Shown in pieces: positions 25,682 through 37,255 of a stretch of DNA of 64,000 bases. Positions within the stretch are counted from its first letter, which is position 1, and every line of letters begins with the position of its first letter. The notes beneath the pieces are model-generated. The model was not told the origin of the DNA and searched no databases. It saw only the letters and a list, made by a program, of their open reading frames with translations. Origin of the DNA: Larix kaempferi. Its lineage: Eukaryota; Streptophyta; Pinopsida; Pinales; Pinaceae. The stretch lies in assembly GCA_027924585.1 (NCBI GenBank), contig BSBM01000602.1:9051501-9115500 (forward strand), in the 5' to 3' direction. A program made the translations under genes and the position numbers.

Positions 25682-26860
25682 ATGTCAACAAATAACCACA
25701 CAAGGATGGGTTTCGATGGCAACGAAGGGGGTAAGACGACAAACCTGGATCGCCAAAGGAGGCAAGGGGGATACATGTCGAAATATACAGAGAACCCTTC
25801 TTTGCAGATTAGATCTGAAAAAATAAGGGAGAGAGTGGAGCAATGGAACTTAGAAGGCCCTGATTGGGAAGTTTATTGGCATATGTCCAAAGGAGAAGGA
25901 TCTGCTGAGATGGATCAAGGAAATCTGGAATCCCAAGGGCCATTATGATCTACACCTAGGGACAAAGGGTTTCTTCACTATCATCTTCTTTAACCAAGAG
26001 GATACAGACAGAATCCTCCTAGGAGGACCATATTTCTTCTTTTCTGTTGGGATCTACCTACGCCCATGGAAGGAGCGTTTTAACCCCGACAATGAGGATA
26101 TGAGCATAGCTCCAGTTTGGATCAGACTGTATTCCTTACCTTGTGAGTACTAGGAACCAGATATCCTGGAGGCCATTGGAAATAACCTAGGAAAATTTGT
26201 GAATGCTTCTAAAAAAAACAACGATATACATCCTTTGCAAGGATCTGTATGTATATGGATTTTTCACATGAACTTCCCGAAGAAATAAATCTCACTTGGG
26301 AGGATGAATACTTGGTGAAACCCATTGATTACGAGTAGCTTCCATTCAGGTGCATACAGTGCCATGAACATGGACAGCTAGGAAGAGACTTCCCCCTAAA
26401 CAAACCAACCCCAACACCAGCATAGGATATCAAGGAAAAAGACAAGGATGGGGAAGGGTTTACTTAGGTGCAGAATAAAAGGATACAAGGTAGACAAACC
26501 AGCAATTAGACGCAAAATAGGAAAAGTACAGAGAAGAAGAAAAATAACAGGAATCATTTTGAAACCCTTAACCAGGTAGAGGAAGATCTGGACGATCTCA
26601 ATAAAGTCAAGGCTCAATCTCTCTACCTGGATGAGAAGGGAACTTCAACCTCCCCGAAGACTGCCCAGAAGGATACAGAGGAACAAACCGAAGTAATGGA
26701 GGAGGATCTGTTGGAAGAATCCGAGCATATGGACCTAGGGTAGCTAGATCTGGACGAAATTGAGAAGGAATGGAATAAAAATGGGAAAGGGTATGTCCCA
26801 AGAAGACAGATAGAACTTTTGCAGGAAGCCATTCTCAAAATGAAGGCTTCTTCATAGTTG
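25682..26860 (+). pseudogene. LINE ORF1 (DUF4283 and degenerate zinc knuckle)
   Basis: The start ATG at 25682 opens 88 codons (MSTNNHTRMG...). After one shift near 25900 the protein continues with GFFTIIFFNQEDTDRILLGG, then GIYLRPWKERFNPDNEDM and APVWIRLYSLPCEY. This is the DUF4283 domain of plant LINE and related ORF1 proteins. At about 26350 comes FRCIQCHEHGQLGRDF, a CCHC knuckle in which the His and last Cys are lost. A charged tail rich in Glu and Lys follows. ORF1 protein would bind the element RNA. Several stops and at least one shift inactivate it. Confidence 0.8.
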
Positions 26861-27020
26861 GGCATTGAAAGGGAAGTAAGCGGAAACAACCAGTGGAAGG
26901 TGAGAAGCGTGGTAGAAAGATAAACCGCCAGAGAATAGAAGAGGTTGGAACCTGATTAGTGGAATCATGCCAATATCCTACGAGAAAAGCGACCTTATTC
27001 GAAGTTAACAGGGTTTCCCA

Positions 27021-27740
27021 ATGAAGATCATAACTTGGAATATTCGGGGGGTGAGTCACCCATGGAAAATAAAGACTCTTAGAAGTAAGTTGAGGATGGA
27101 GAAGCTAGTAGTGGTTTTTTTACAAGAAACAAAGTGCAGCTCGGAAAGCATGCAAGAGATAGGGAGAAAGGCCTGGAGAGGAAGTAATATGATAGCTATT
27201 GACGCTAGGGTCACTGAGGGAGGATTGGAAATTATATGGAGGCTAGAGGAGATTTGTTTGAACAACTTCCAAGATACTAGGTATTCTCTATCGGCATATT
27301 TTCCAATCTGCAATACAACAGTAAAAGGGATCCCAACCAATGTCTATGGGCGAAGCATTGTTTCTCAAAAACCGGCCTTTATCTCCTCCCTGAAAGCAGA
27401 AGCGAGAGATATTGATGACCAGGATTGGTTGGTAAGTGGGGACTTCAATATGATATCCACTGTGGAAGATAAAAAAAGGGTGGAAGACGGATGCTTGAAA
27501 CGACCAATGAGGCCTTCAAGGATTTGATTGGTGGATGTGGAGATTGGAAATGGATGGTTCACCTAGAACAACCGTCGTGGGGGTGAACCATGCGGCATCC
27601 AGATTAGACATATTCTTACTTTCTGAAGGAATGGTCAGAGGAAGTTTGGATGTGATAGCTATGGTCCTCCCTTCTATTGGATCATATCATTGACCAATGG
27701 GCCTAGTATGGGAAGGAAGTGGCCCTCCACTCAGGAGACC
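27021..27740 (+). pseudogene. LINE ORF2, endonuclease domain
   Basis: ATG at 27021 begins MKIITWNIRG, the usual ORF2 start of plant L1 elements. The exonuclease-endonuclease-phosphatase fold motifs are visible in order: WNIRG, FLQETK, and VSGDFNMI (near 27440). After a stop at about 27527 come SRLDIFLLSEG and GSYH*P. The last replaces the usual SDH motif, so the catalytic Asp is a Tyr here. The domain nicks target DNA to start reverse transcription; this copy is dead. Confidence 0.85.
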
Positions 27741-28079
27741 ATTTTGGTTTGAACAGTTATGGATGGAGCACAAGGACTTCAAATCATTAGTCCAACAATG
27801 GTGGGAGGACTTGGACCCTCGAGGGGAATGATGTACCAATTTCAACAAAAATTAAAGATGCTAAAAGCTAAGATTCGTACTTGGAACAAAGAGCGATTTG
27901 GGGACATATTCCAAGATAAGAATCTTCTCAGTGCACAGCTAGAAGAGATCCAACGGGAAGGAATGAACTCGGGGTACAGTGAGGAAATGAAGCAAAGGGA
28001 ACAAGAAATCCTAGACCAACTTAGTGCTCGGGAATGACAGGAAGAGATCTATTGGAATCAAAAGTCCATAAACTAATGC

Positions 28080-29655
28080 CTTCATGTGGGGGATCACAAA
28101 ACTAGTTTCTTCCACCACTCTGTGATCCAGAACCAACATAAGGCCAAACTCATGAGACTGAAAAAAGAGGATGGTTAGTATGTGGAAAAAAGAGAGGAAA
28201 TGGAACATGAGTTGGTAAAGTACTTTGAAAAAATTATGAATGAGGACGAACGGAATAGATCTGAGCACATAGAAAAAATCACCAGACACATCCCCAAACT
28301 GGTTTCTGCGAGCCAGAGCGACATCTTGATGAAACCTGTTGAAATGCAAGAAGTTGAGGAATTTTTGCATCAAATGACGGATGGAAAAGCACCCAGCCCC
28401 GATGGATTCACAACCAATTTTTTCCACCACTTCTGGGATCTCATTAGGATGGATGTGTGGAAGATTGTGGAAGACTCGTGGAAAGACAAAGGAGTGTTGA
28501 GAGCCTTCAACTCAAATTTCCTCACCCTCATCCCCAAATATGAGGGAAGCGACTCACCAGGTAAATTCATACCCATAGCTCTATGCAATGTTATCTATAA
28601 GATTATAACCAAAATCATAGCAAATAGGTTGAAACCCATCCTCCCCAATCTGGTTGCTCCGGAACAATCGGGATTTGTGGAAGAACACCAAATTTTGGAT
28701 GGATTAATTCTAATCCATGAGGTTATTCACTCCTTGAAAATCACTAAAAATCCTAGTACGATGCTTAAACTGGATATCTCAAAAGCTTATGATAAGCTAA
28801 GCTGGCAATTTATGAGAGAAATGCTAGAATCCTATGGTTGTCATCACGATTCAATAAACTGGATAATGAACATGACATCCACGACCTTCTTCTCAATGGT
28901 GCCCCCATAAAAAATTTCATTCCTTCTTGGGGTATTAGACAGGGAGATCCTTTGTCCCCCTTCCAGTTCATTCTTATGGCTGAGGGGCTCAGTAGTGTGA
29001 TCAAATCTATGGTGGAGACTGGGGAAATAAAGGGCTTGAATCTTCATGCCGGAGCAAACAAACAAACTGATCAACAGTTTTTCGATGATACAATGTTGAT
29101 GGGTTATCCATCTATTCAGGAAGCAAGGGCTTTTAAGAAAGGTCTGACAATGTTTTCAAAAGCTTCGTGTCTGGAAATCAATAATGAGAAATCTTAGGTC
29201 TTTTTCTTTAACACCCCAAGGATTTCTCAAAGGAATATTCTACGCATTCTTGGATTCCAAGGGAGCTCTCTTCCCTCCAAATACTTAGGCACCACTTTAG
29301 TTGAAGGAGTCATCAAGGAAATATCGTGGGAAGATCTACTGGGCAGGATGAGGAAGAAGCTGGCTAACTGGAATTACAGACCTCTTAATCTGGCTAGCAT
29401 AGTTGCTTTAGTTAAATTTGTGCTTCAATTAATGCCCATATATTTATTCTCAACCATGGCGGCTCCTAAATTTGTTCTTAAGGAAATCAGGATTATTCAA
29501 TGCCAATTCCTAAGGAGGTGCAATCAGGACAAACACATATGGGCTTTTGTTGGATGGGAAAAGATTTGTAAACCAAAAGACCAGGGTGGTTTGGGCCTTC
29601 GGGACTTGAAAAACAACAGTAAAGTTTTAGGAGCCAAAATTTGGTGGCATTAGGT
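28080..29655 (+). pseudogene. LINE ORF2, reverse transcriptase domain
   Basis: Visible RT motifs in order: GDHKTSFFH (about 28090), DGKAPSPDGFTTNFF, LTLIPKYEGSDSPGKF, ALCNVIYKIITKIIANRLKP, PEQSGFVEEHQILDG, MLKLDISKAYDKLSW (motif A), then a frameshift at about 28890. After it come SWGIRQGDPLSPFQFILMAE (motif B) and QQFFDDTMLMG (motif C, FFDD for the usual FADD). The thumb continues to GWEKICKPKDQGGLGLRDL (about 29590). Stops occur near 29196 and 29653. The domain would copy the element RNA onto nicked DNA. Confidence 0.9.
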
Positions 29656-30280
29656 CTCGCATAAAGAGGAGCCTTGGGAAAAATTGTGGTACATCAAATA
29701 TGCTAGTAATAAGCAAAAAAGGGATCTCATCCGGTTTAATGAGGACATACCAAGATCCCATATATGGAGGACAACATTCGAAAAATGAAGTATAATTCAG
29801 CACCATAGTTTCTGGGAAATCCGAGATGGGGAAGATGCAAACTTCTGGAATGACTCATGGCAACAGATGCCTAAGATCATGGCTCATTCAAATATGGAAC
29901 TGTGTCAAAATTGGGCAAGGGATATGGGGTTGATAAAGGTATTCCATTTCTGGAGCGAGGAGCCAACTAATGTAGATTTCCATGAATGGTATCCCCAGGA
30001 TTGGTGGAGCCATATATTCTCAGCGGAATATATTCCCAGGATTCAAGAGAACCTCTAGGAGAGACGCATTAGAATAATAAGGGGACCAGATAAACTTCGA
30101 TGGGGATACAATCCAAAAGGAAATTTCAACACTAGGGAGGCTTATGACCTCTGTCTCAACTGTGACGGTTCCCAATCTGATGAGATTTGGTAGAAGATAT
30201 GGAACTTCAACCCGTGGCCAAAGGTGACAACCTTTATTTTGTTGGTTATCTATAGACGAATTTTAACAGGGGTAAACTTT
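29656..30280 (+). pseudogene. LINE ORF2, connecting region before zf-RVT
   Basis: Continues ORF2 in broken frames: EDANFWNDSWQQMPK (about 29830) and, near 30190, WKIWNFNPWPKVTTFILL. The latter is the start of the zf-RVT region that follows RT in plant LINEs. It is cut at 30281 by a solo LTR. Confidence 0.75.
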
Positions 30281-30763
30281 TGATAGTTTTAAACCTTAAC
30301 AGTGCAGTAAAAACTCATACAGATTTTTAACCAATAACAGAAAATACACAATGGCACACGCATAACACAAAGATTTTCACCTGGAAACCCTTAACCGGGA
30401 AAAAACCAGCAAAACTTAGAGCCGCACAACTATTTTCATTATATGTTTTCTTAACCATTTACAATACAATATATGGTATTTGCAGCATCTAAAACCCTAA
30501 TTCATTTACCTGAAGTTAGGTTACAACCCTAATCCCTTTACCGGGATTAGAAAGAATACAATGGGTCGAAACAACAAAAAAGCAAAAAACAGCCCAAAAT
30601 GTTTTTTGCGCTCCGCGCGGACTCCAGGGGTCTAACGGTCCGAAACAAAGGGGGGGGGGGGGGCGCTGGCAGGCTACCGCGCCCGGCGCAGGCGAATCAC
30701 TACTGGAGAGGGGATCGTGGTGTACACACACCCACCATGTGAAGAGATATAACACACCCAACA
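30281..30763 (-). mobile_element. Solo LTR inserted in LINE ORF2
   Basis: On the minus strand it reads TGTTGGGTGTGTTATATC ... AACTATCA, and on the plus strand TG...CA. It is flanked by a perfect 5-bp duplication ACTTT (30276-30280 and 30764-30768). The LINE reading (ILTGVN | NFMKHGVNGL) resumes exactly after it. The motif GTTAAGGGTTTCCAGGTGAA on the minus strand is R-U5-like. It contains a run of 14 or more G at about 30647-30663. It is unrelated to the family A LTRs. Confidence 0.88.
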
Positions 30764-31322
30764 ACTTTATGAAACATGGTGTTAATGGGCTATAACAGTG
30801 CTACCTATGTGGTTGTGATGAGGAAACCATGAATCATCTGTTGGATTCCTACCCCTTCTCTTCAACTCTATGGGATTGTGGAGCAAATATTTTTCGAAGA
30901 ACAAATAGAGTGAGGGGGTAGCCATATCAAACCTTCAATAATTGGGATGGTAATGCTTTCCGGAACCCCATTATTCTTAAAATATGGCTCATGTTCCCAA
31001 GTCTCCTTATGTGGGAGATATGGAAGGAAAGGAACAGTAGAATTTTCGAAGGCGGGACGCGATCGCATCAGCAAGTGTGGAGCAGAGTTAGCAACAATAT
31101 CCAAGAAACAATAAGGGTTACTCATTGGAATGAGAGATATTGGGAAATGGACGATCGCGAGAAAATAATTTTGTCAAGACGGGGATTAGACACTTCAATC
31201 CAAGTATGGATACGTTTCAATCCAAAACAATCCCAACCCAGCAGCCCATCTATCTGGTACCCCCCCCCCCCACCACAGGGTCACTTCAAGTTGAATTTTG
31301 ACGGAGCCTCAAAGGGAAACCC
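30764..31322 (+). pseudogene. LINE ORF2, zf-RVT remainder and start of RNase H
   Basis: After the solo LTR the frame gives NFMKHGVNGL, then QCYLCGCDEETMNHLL, the Cys/His cluster of the zf-RVT domain. Next come a LLMWEIWKERNSRIFEGG block (about 31010) and, at 31285, HFKLNFDGASKGNP, the first strand of RNase H with its first catalytic Asp. A poly-C tract lies at about 31260-31272. The frame is cut at 31323 by Copia A. Confidence 0.88.
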
Positions 31323-31922
31323 TGTTGATGTAATTGTAACTTCGGAATGTATTTCATATATATGTATATTGTATTCCTATAGAGATGTTATTATTCCTCT
31401 ATACGGAAGTGTCGTCATTTATATTGTAAGTGTCGTAACTTATACTTGATGGGTTATTAGACCACCTTGATGGGGTCGGCCCTATATAAGTCATGTGGGT
31501 TAAAGGGTTATTAGACCACCCTATTGGGGTTCGGCCCTGTCATCATTATGTTGTGTGGTTAAGTTAAGGCCGACCTAGTAAAGGTTATTAGGCAATTCAA
31601 GTCATGTATAAATAGAGTGCGGGAGGCACTCTATTTCATCATTCACTTTCTCACTCTACACTCATTGGAGAGTGGTGCAATATTGGAGGAGGAGAAGCTC
31701 CTGCTAGGAGTATATCTCTTATGCTTGGGTTTTGTATCATTGCTCTATCTATCTCTGAGGAAGTTGCGGGGTTTTTCACCTTCTTGGTTTTCCCCAGTGA
31801 AACTCTGTGTCTCTTGTGTGCTTGCATTACTGTGTCCATGATTGATATGCTGTCGATATGCTATACATGTTATTCTCTCAGTTAAGATCCTTTATCAGAT
31901 TTAAATTCTGAAAAAACTAACA
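31323..31922 (+). repeat. 5' LTR of Copia A
   Basis: TGTTGATGTAATTGTAAC ... AAAACTAACA. TATAAATAG lies at 31607-31615 and is the probable promoter. It is followed by the primer-binding site. Confidence 0.95.
31607..31615 (+). promoter_or_regulatory. TATA box of Copia A LTR
   Basis: TATAAATAG about 285 bp into the LTR; conserved in the 3' LTR with one change (TATAAATAT). Confidence 0.6.
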
Positions 31923-31938
31923 TGGTATCAGAGCTAGC
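31923..31938 (+). other. Primer-binding site of Copia A
   Basis: TGGTATCAGAGCTAGC directly follows the LTR; initiator Met tRNA type. Confidence 0.9.
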
Positions 31939-32559
31939 TTGAAAGAAGGCATGGTATGGCATTTATGACACTTGTTGCACTTGCGAAGCTAGGGCTTGAT
32001 ATAGCAAAAACCAGTCATCGTATAAATTTCGCTATAAATTCATTTAGGAGAGGTTTCAGGATCTAAAAATATTACAGGTCGAAGGTAAGATCCCGATGTA
32101 CCTTGTGTCCAAAGGAGAGCCTCTAATTCATTGTACTTTCAAATTTATGATCTGTACAATATAGGGTTTCTACCTCTTCCAGATCTCAGTCATAAACAGG
32201 TGACCTAGGAAAAAAGGTCACAACTTGGGCTAGGAAGCTCCAAATGAAATTTCGTAAAAAGTGGAAGGTAGGTCACGGACTGTACTTTCACAGGTATGAT
32301 TTTCAAAGGCCTAAATTGAACCAGTGATATGTGGCGCTCCGTACAAGTTCGCTCTCTTGTTTTATCCCATAAACAGGTCATGTTGCGACACTTGGCATAA
32401 CTCTCTCTCAGAGAATCCATTTGAGGTCAGACCTATGGGTTGGAAATATAACAGGTTAGGCTACCACAGGAAGAATTTTCAGACCCTGTAGATCTGAAAT
32501 TTCGGAGTTACAGCAGAAACAATCAAGTGCATATTTCTGTCAAAACAGAATTGGATTTT

Positions 32560-32920
32560 GAGCACCTTCATTCATGGCTCTGGGAATTTAGGGTTTCGGA
32601 GAATGTTGAAATTTTTGTATTGGAGACCATGGCTAGATGATCCTCATCAAAATCGAAATTTAGAGACCAGGATCAAATTTTTTGGTTGGGCAGAAGGTCG
32701 GGCTTGATCAAACCCTAGTTCGGGACTTTGATCGGAAAGGTGAAAAATTAGGACTTCTGCAAAAATGGGAATTTTTGAAATTTGTGACCATGGATGGAAG
32801 CTCCTTGGAAAAATCGAAGTTTAGATATTTGTATCAAACTATTTGGTTGGGTGAAGCTCCGGGAAACTCAAACCCTAATTCAGGGTCCTCCCTAGTGAAT
32901 CTGGAAGATTGAAAAGCAAA
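32560..32920 (+). repeat. Diverged direct repeats in the Copia A leader
   Basis: A unit with AAAATCGAAATTTAGAGACC and TTTGGTTGGGCAGAAGGTC recurs about 170 bp later as AAAATCGAAGTTTAGATA and TTTGGTTGGGTGAAGCTCC. The same arrangement is found on the minus strand at 1540-1800. Related leader sequence lies next to the gag of Copia C (50400-50700). Confidence 0.5.
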
Positions 32921-33129
32921 TTTGAGGGGTGAAACTTTGCAGTTTTCAAATTCTGAGTATACCAGGTTGATCAGCTCACCTAGGTGCATCTTTCTATCCT
33001 TTCAAAAGTTTGAAATTCAAAGTTTGATTTTTTAGGGTTTCCCTGACAAACCCTAATCCAGCTCCAGATCGAGTTTATGCAAATCAAGTGGATTTGGTTA
33101 ATCCTAGAAGAGAATGGAGTGGTCTCCTG

Positions 33130-34640
33130 CATAAGGTAAGAAGTTCCAGTTTCAGAGGGAGATGAGGCTAAGGTCTTACATAAGAAGATTACAAGCAAAC
33201 TCAGCAGGTATGACTTACGGGTATGATATGTTTGTCTTCATTAAGATTAGTACAGTCTTAATTAATTTTAGACTTGTTGTGTCACCTTAATAAAAATATG
33301 AATGCATGATAGAAGATATTCATTGTTTAGGGTTTTGACACTTATGAATGTACTAATGCATTGTGGAGTTGTATGAGGTTGATGTTGTCCGCTAACATGA
33401 AAGGTACATCAATAAAGACAAATCATGTTCTAGTTCAAGAGCATATGACCATGGTGACATGAAGACAAAGATTCATCCATTGTCATGGATCACATAGAAG
33501 ATCTACTTACGAGGTATGTATAACTTGGTTCTATAATGGTTAACCTATGAGATATGCAGGTTACTAGCACAAGTCATTGAAGAGAACAAGAAGACATTAT
33601 GTGGGTATGTTAGACATAACTAGCTAGCATGCTAATCTGGGTATGTTTTTCCTATATCAAGTTAGAATCCTACCTTGTGTTAGGATCTCTTATATAAGTA
33701 TACATGGCATGATTGATAATAATTATTTATGAAGTTAGAAATTTAAGTAATCAAGGGTTTATGCATATTATGTCCCTTACCTTGATTGATGATATGACTA
33801 ACGAGAAGAGTCCTATGGTCAAATAAGAATATGCATGAGTAAAAGAAGTCTTCCCTGAAACCTTGAATACTAATGCTTATTATCTGTGTTTGAAATGATC
33901 ATGACTATACATGTTTAGGATTATTTTGTTTTAATAGTATTGAGATTATACTAATGAATGTATGGTTATGTATGAGATCTTGAGGACGACACCATGATGA
34001 TACTAGTGTACACTTAAGCATGCATAGTGGTCAAGGATGGATATAAGTTCAAAGACAGGTAATCCAGGAAGCAAAGATCAAGAGGGAGCACACTCCAGTA
34101 GTTCCTGCAAGGAAGCAAATATTGAGAGGGAGTCCACCCTACAACCAAACAAAGATAAGTATTTGAATTGTCATTTATTGCATACGTGTTTGTTTAAATA
34201 ATATTGTTCAATGATGTATATGCTTATGTTCCTAGACTTAGAGTGTGTATTATGCATATTAGAATAATTGCATTAATGAACAGTATACTACTAATATGCA
34301 TGTGATGAGTAAGTGGCCTATGGCACTGTACAACATTCCATTGCTACTTATCTAGAATGAAACCTCTTTGCTGACATGTTGCGAGTTGTGCACACTCTTA
34401 ACAATGTTCTGGTAGAGATTGGAAGGCATCTAGAAAGTTACGGGATATGGATAAATGTTGTATTGAAGCATTGGATAAGTTAATTGCATGACTGTATGAC
34501 ATATGCCTTTATGTATAAGACTTTGCTCTATAAACTATGAGAAGTTTCTAAGCAAGCAATTGAACTTGTCTTGTAGGAAAGATCGTATACCATCACCTAC
34601 AAAAGAAGGACTACAACATTTGTTCAGCAACAAATCTATC
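33130..34640 (+). other. Unidentified segment in Copia A replacing most of gag-protease-integrase
   Basis: It begins with a gag trace (EVPVSEGDEAKVLHKK, matching EVPAPEGDEAKAIHKK in Copia C) and ends just before RT. Between them is DNA that matches no retrotransposon protein. Exon-like pieces are visible: about 33470-33512 (coding HEDKDSSIVMDHIEDLLTR) bordered by GTATGT, then 33559-33603 (LLAQVIEENKKTLCG) bordered by ATATGCAG and GTATGT. The two join in frame. A further open stretch at about 34363-34480 reads NLFADMLRVVHTLNNVLVEI. The segment is shared with the partial copy at 1-1235. It could be a captured host-gene fragment; the donor is unknown. Confidence 0.45.
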
Positions 34641-34693
34641 TATTGAAGAATCTGAAGTTCCCAGGATCCGGGATGAAGTAATGATGCCATGAT

Positions 34694-35936
34694 ATGTCGA
34701 TCATGAAGAATGATGCTTGGGATGTGGTCCCAAGACCTAAAGGGAAGTCTGTTGTGACTTCCAAGTGGATCTATAAGATCAAGCATGCTGTAGCTGGTAG
34801 CACAGAGAAATACAAAGCAAGATTTGTAGCTCGTGGCTTCTCCCAGAAAGAGAGAATAGACTATGAAGAGACTTTTTCTCCTGTATCCAGATACACTTCC
34901 ATCAGAACAGTACTTTATCTGGCTGCAGTGATGAAATGGAAGATACACCAGATGGATGTCAATACAGCTTTCTTGAATGGTGTAGTCGAGGAGGAAGTGT
35001 ATGTGGAGCAGCCACTTGGTTTTGAGACACATGACAGAGAGTCATATGTGTGCAGGTTGAAGAAAGCCTTGTATGGCTTGAAGCAAGCTCCTAGGACTTG
35101 GTAAAGATAGATTGATTGCCAACACAAAGAGGAAGCTTGATGCCGAGTTCGAGATGAAGGACTTGGGGATGATGCACTACTTTCTAGGCATGGAGGTGTG
35201 GCAGAGTGCAGATGGAATCTTCCTTGGACAAGGGAAGTATGCAGTAGAGATCCTGAAGAGGTTCGGGATGATGGACTGCAAGGCCATGGACACACCTATG
35301 GCATCGAAGCTTCTGTGTCATGCTTCATCTGATCTGGTTGATTTCACTGTGTATTGTCAGATGATTGGGTCCTTGATGTACATGATGAACACAAGACCAG
35401 ATATTTGCTTTGCTGTGAACACATTGAGCCAGTTCCTAACAGATCCCAGAGGTGTTCACATGGTTGTTGTAAAGCATATTTTGAGGTACCTGGAGGGTAC
35501 AATTGATTATGGGCTCAAGTATGATGCGAATCAAAAGTTTAACCTGCAGGGTTATGTTGTTTCAGATTGGGCAGGCAGTGCTACAGATAGGAAGAGCACT
35601 TCTGGGTGATGCTTCAGTATGGGATCAAGTGTGATCTCTTGGTTTAGCAGGAAGCAGTCCTGCATAGCACTGAGTACAGCCGAAGCAGAGTATGTTACAG
35701 CTTGTTCGGCTAGTTGTGAGGCAGTATGGATTCAGAAGCTACTATCTGAGCTATTTGATCTCCTGTTAGAGGCTACTGGTATCTTTTGTGACAACCAGAT
35801 TTGTGTGAAGCTGTATGAGAACCCGATGTTCCACGACAGGTCAAAGCACATTGAGATCAAATATCACTATATCAGGTATATGGTGCAGAGAAGCTCTTGT
35901 ATGTTGCGACGGATGAGCAGGTTGCAGATATATTGA
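34694..35936 (+). pseudogene. Copia A reverse transcriptase and RNase H, with catalytic region deleted
   Basis: The RT start is clear: DAWDVVPRPKGKSVVTSKWI, ARFVARGFSQKERIDYEETF, QMDVNTAFLNGVVEEEVYV, KKALYGLKQAPRTW (to 35103). The sequence then jumps to RLIANTKRKL (35112). Compared with Copia C this removes the stretch holding LLLYVDD, so the catalytic motif is absent and the frame changes. FEMKDLGMMHYFLGMEV and NTRPDICFAVNTLSQF follow. RNase H has SDWAGSATDRKSTSG, then a TGA stop at about 35609, then ALSTAEAEYVTACSASCEAV and KHIEIKYHYIRYM. This cannot encode an active enzyme. Confidence 0.93.
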
Positions 35937-36119
35937 CGAAACCACTAGCTAGAGTGAAGTTCATGTACTTCAGAGAGAGGCTTGGTGTTCTTCAGATTGA
36001 CGACTTCGAGGAATAAGTGATGGATACATTTGTTGGATCCATTCCAAGCATGGTGAGAGGAGGATCCTTCCCATGGTTGTGGATGTAAGCATTGGATGAT
36101 GAGCATCAGGACGATGCTC

Positions 36120-36470
36120 CAGTTACTGCTCTGTATATGCATCATGTTGGATGCTTGTTATGATCAGTTGGATCATGTATCTACTTGTGAATCATGTTGG
36201 ATGATCCGTATGATCAGGTAGATCATGTATGTTGATATGTATCAGGTGGATCATGTATTTGGTTATGTATCAAGTGGATACATTGTATGATCAGGTAGAT
36301 CATGTATGATGATATGTATCAGGTAGATACTATGTATGCATCAGGTGGATGCATTGGATGATTAGGATGATCATGGATGATGAGCTTCAGGATGTTGCTC
36401 CATATGATATGCATCAGGATGATCATGTACATCAGGATGATGTATGGTGAGTATCAGGTTGATACTCCGT
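36120..36470 (+). repeat. Degenerate repeats of GATCAGGTGGATCATGTAT type
   Basis: The motif ATCAGGTRGATCATGTATG and variants recur about ten times at irregular spacing of 20-45 bp, in the 3' untranslated part of Copia A. Minus-strand frames here are repeat translations. Confidence 0.75.
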
Positions 36471-36499
36471 GGTCGTGGACAGGTTATGCAGATAAGTAT

Positions 36500-36850
36500 G
36501 TAAGTTGACCTGGGAGATCCAATAGGTTGGGCTGTGTGCCCGTAATCAGTCCTAGGATTCTCTTTCAAGGAATTGCTCTAGGAGGACATGTAATATTTCC
36601 CTGGGAGATCCGATAGGTTGGGCTGTGTGCCCGTACTAAGTCCTGGGATGCTATTTCGAGGTTTTGTCCTATGGCATGTAATGTAGTCCTGGGAGATCCG
36701 ATAGGTTGGGTTGTGTTCCCGTAATAAGTCCTGGGATGCTCTTTCGAGGTTTTTCCATGACCACATGTAATGTAGCCCTAGGAGATCTGATAGGTTGGGC
36801 TGTGTGCCCGTAATAAGTCTTGGGATGCTCTTTCGAGGTTGTGTGGTGGA
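36500..36850 (+). repeat. Tandem repeat, four units of about 89 bp
   Basis: Each unit has TGGGAGATCCGATAGGTTGG, GTGTGCCCGTAATAAGTCCT and GGGATGCTCTTTCGAGGTT. Unit starts lie at about 36511, 36602, 36690 and 36779. Confidence 0.9.
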
Positions 36851-37255
36851 AAATCCTAGATTTTTTCTGGGTCACATCCAGTATGAAACAGGACTGGCTC
36901 TGTGGTGATAAATCCTAGATTTGTTCTAGGTCCCATCCAGTATGAAAAAGGACTGGCTCTGTGGCGGAAATCCTAGATTTGTTCTAGGTCCCATCCAGTA
37001 TGAAAAAGGACTGGCTCTGTGGCGGAAATCCTAGATTTGTTCTAGGTCCCATCCAGTATGAAAAAGGACTGGCTCTGTGGCGGAAATCCTAGATTTGTTC
37101 TAGGTCCCATCCAGTATGAAAAAGGACTGGCTCTGTGGGAGAAATCTTAGATTTGTTCTAGGTCCTATCCAGTATGAAAAAGGACTAGCTCTGTGGTAGA
37201 AATCCTAGATTTGTTCTAGGTCACATCCAACATGAAAAAGGGATGGCTCTGTGAT
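36845..37255 (+). repeat. Tandem repeat, seven units of 58 bp
   Basis: The unit contains AATCCTAGATTTGTTCTAGG, CCCATCCAGTATGAAAAAGG and ACTGGCTCTGTGGCGG. The GGCTCTGTGG motif recurs at 36896, 36955, 37013, 37071, 37129, 37187 and 37245. Central copies are almost identical and outer ones more diverged. Two partial copies follow, to about 37350. Confidence 0.93.

Noticed and set aside
27056-27340. 94-codon frame on the minus strand
   Set aside because: Antisense to the LINE endonuclease, whose motifs are unmistakable.
36845-37255. Regular 58-bp repeats, at first glance CRISPR-like
   Set aside because: The units are contiguous with no unique spacers, sit inside a Copia 3' region and the genome is eukaryotic.
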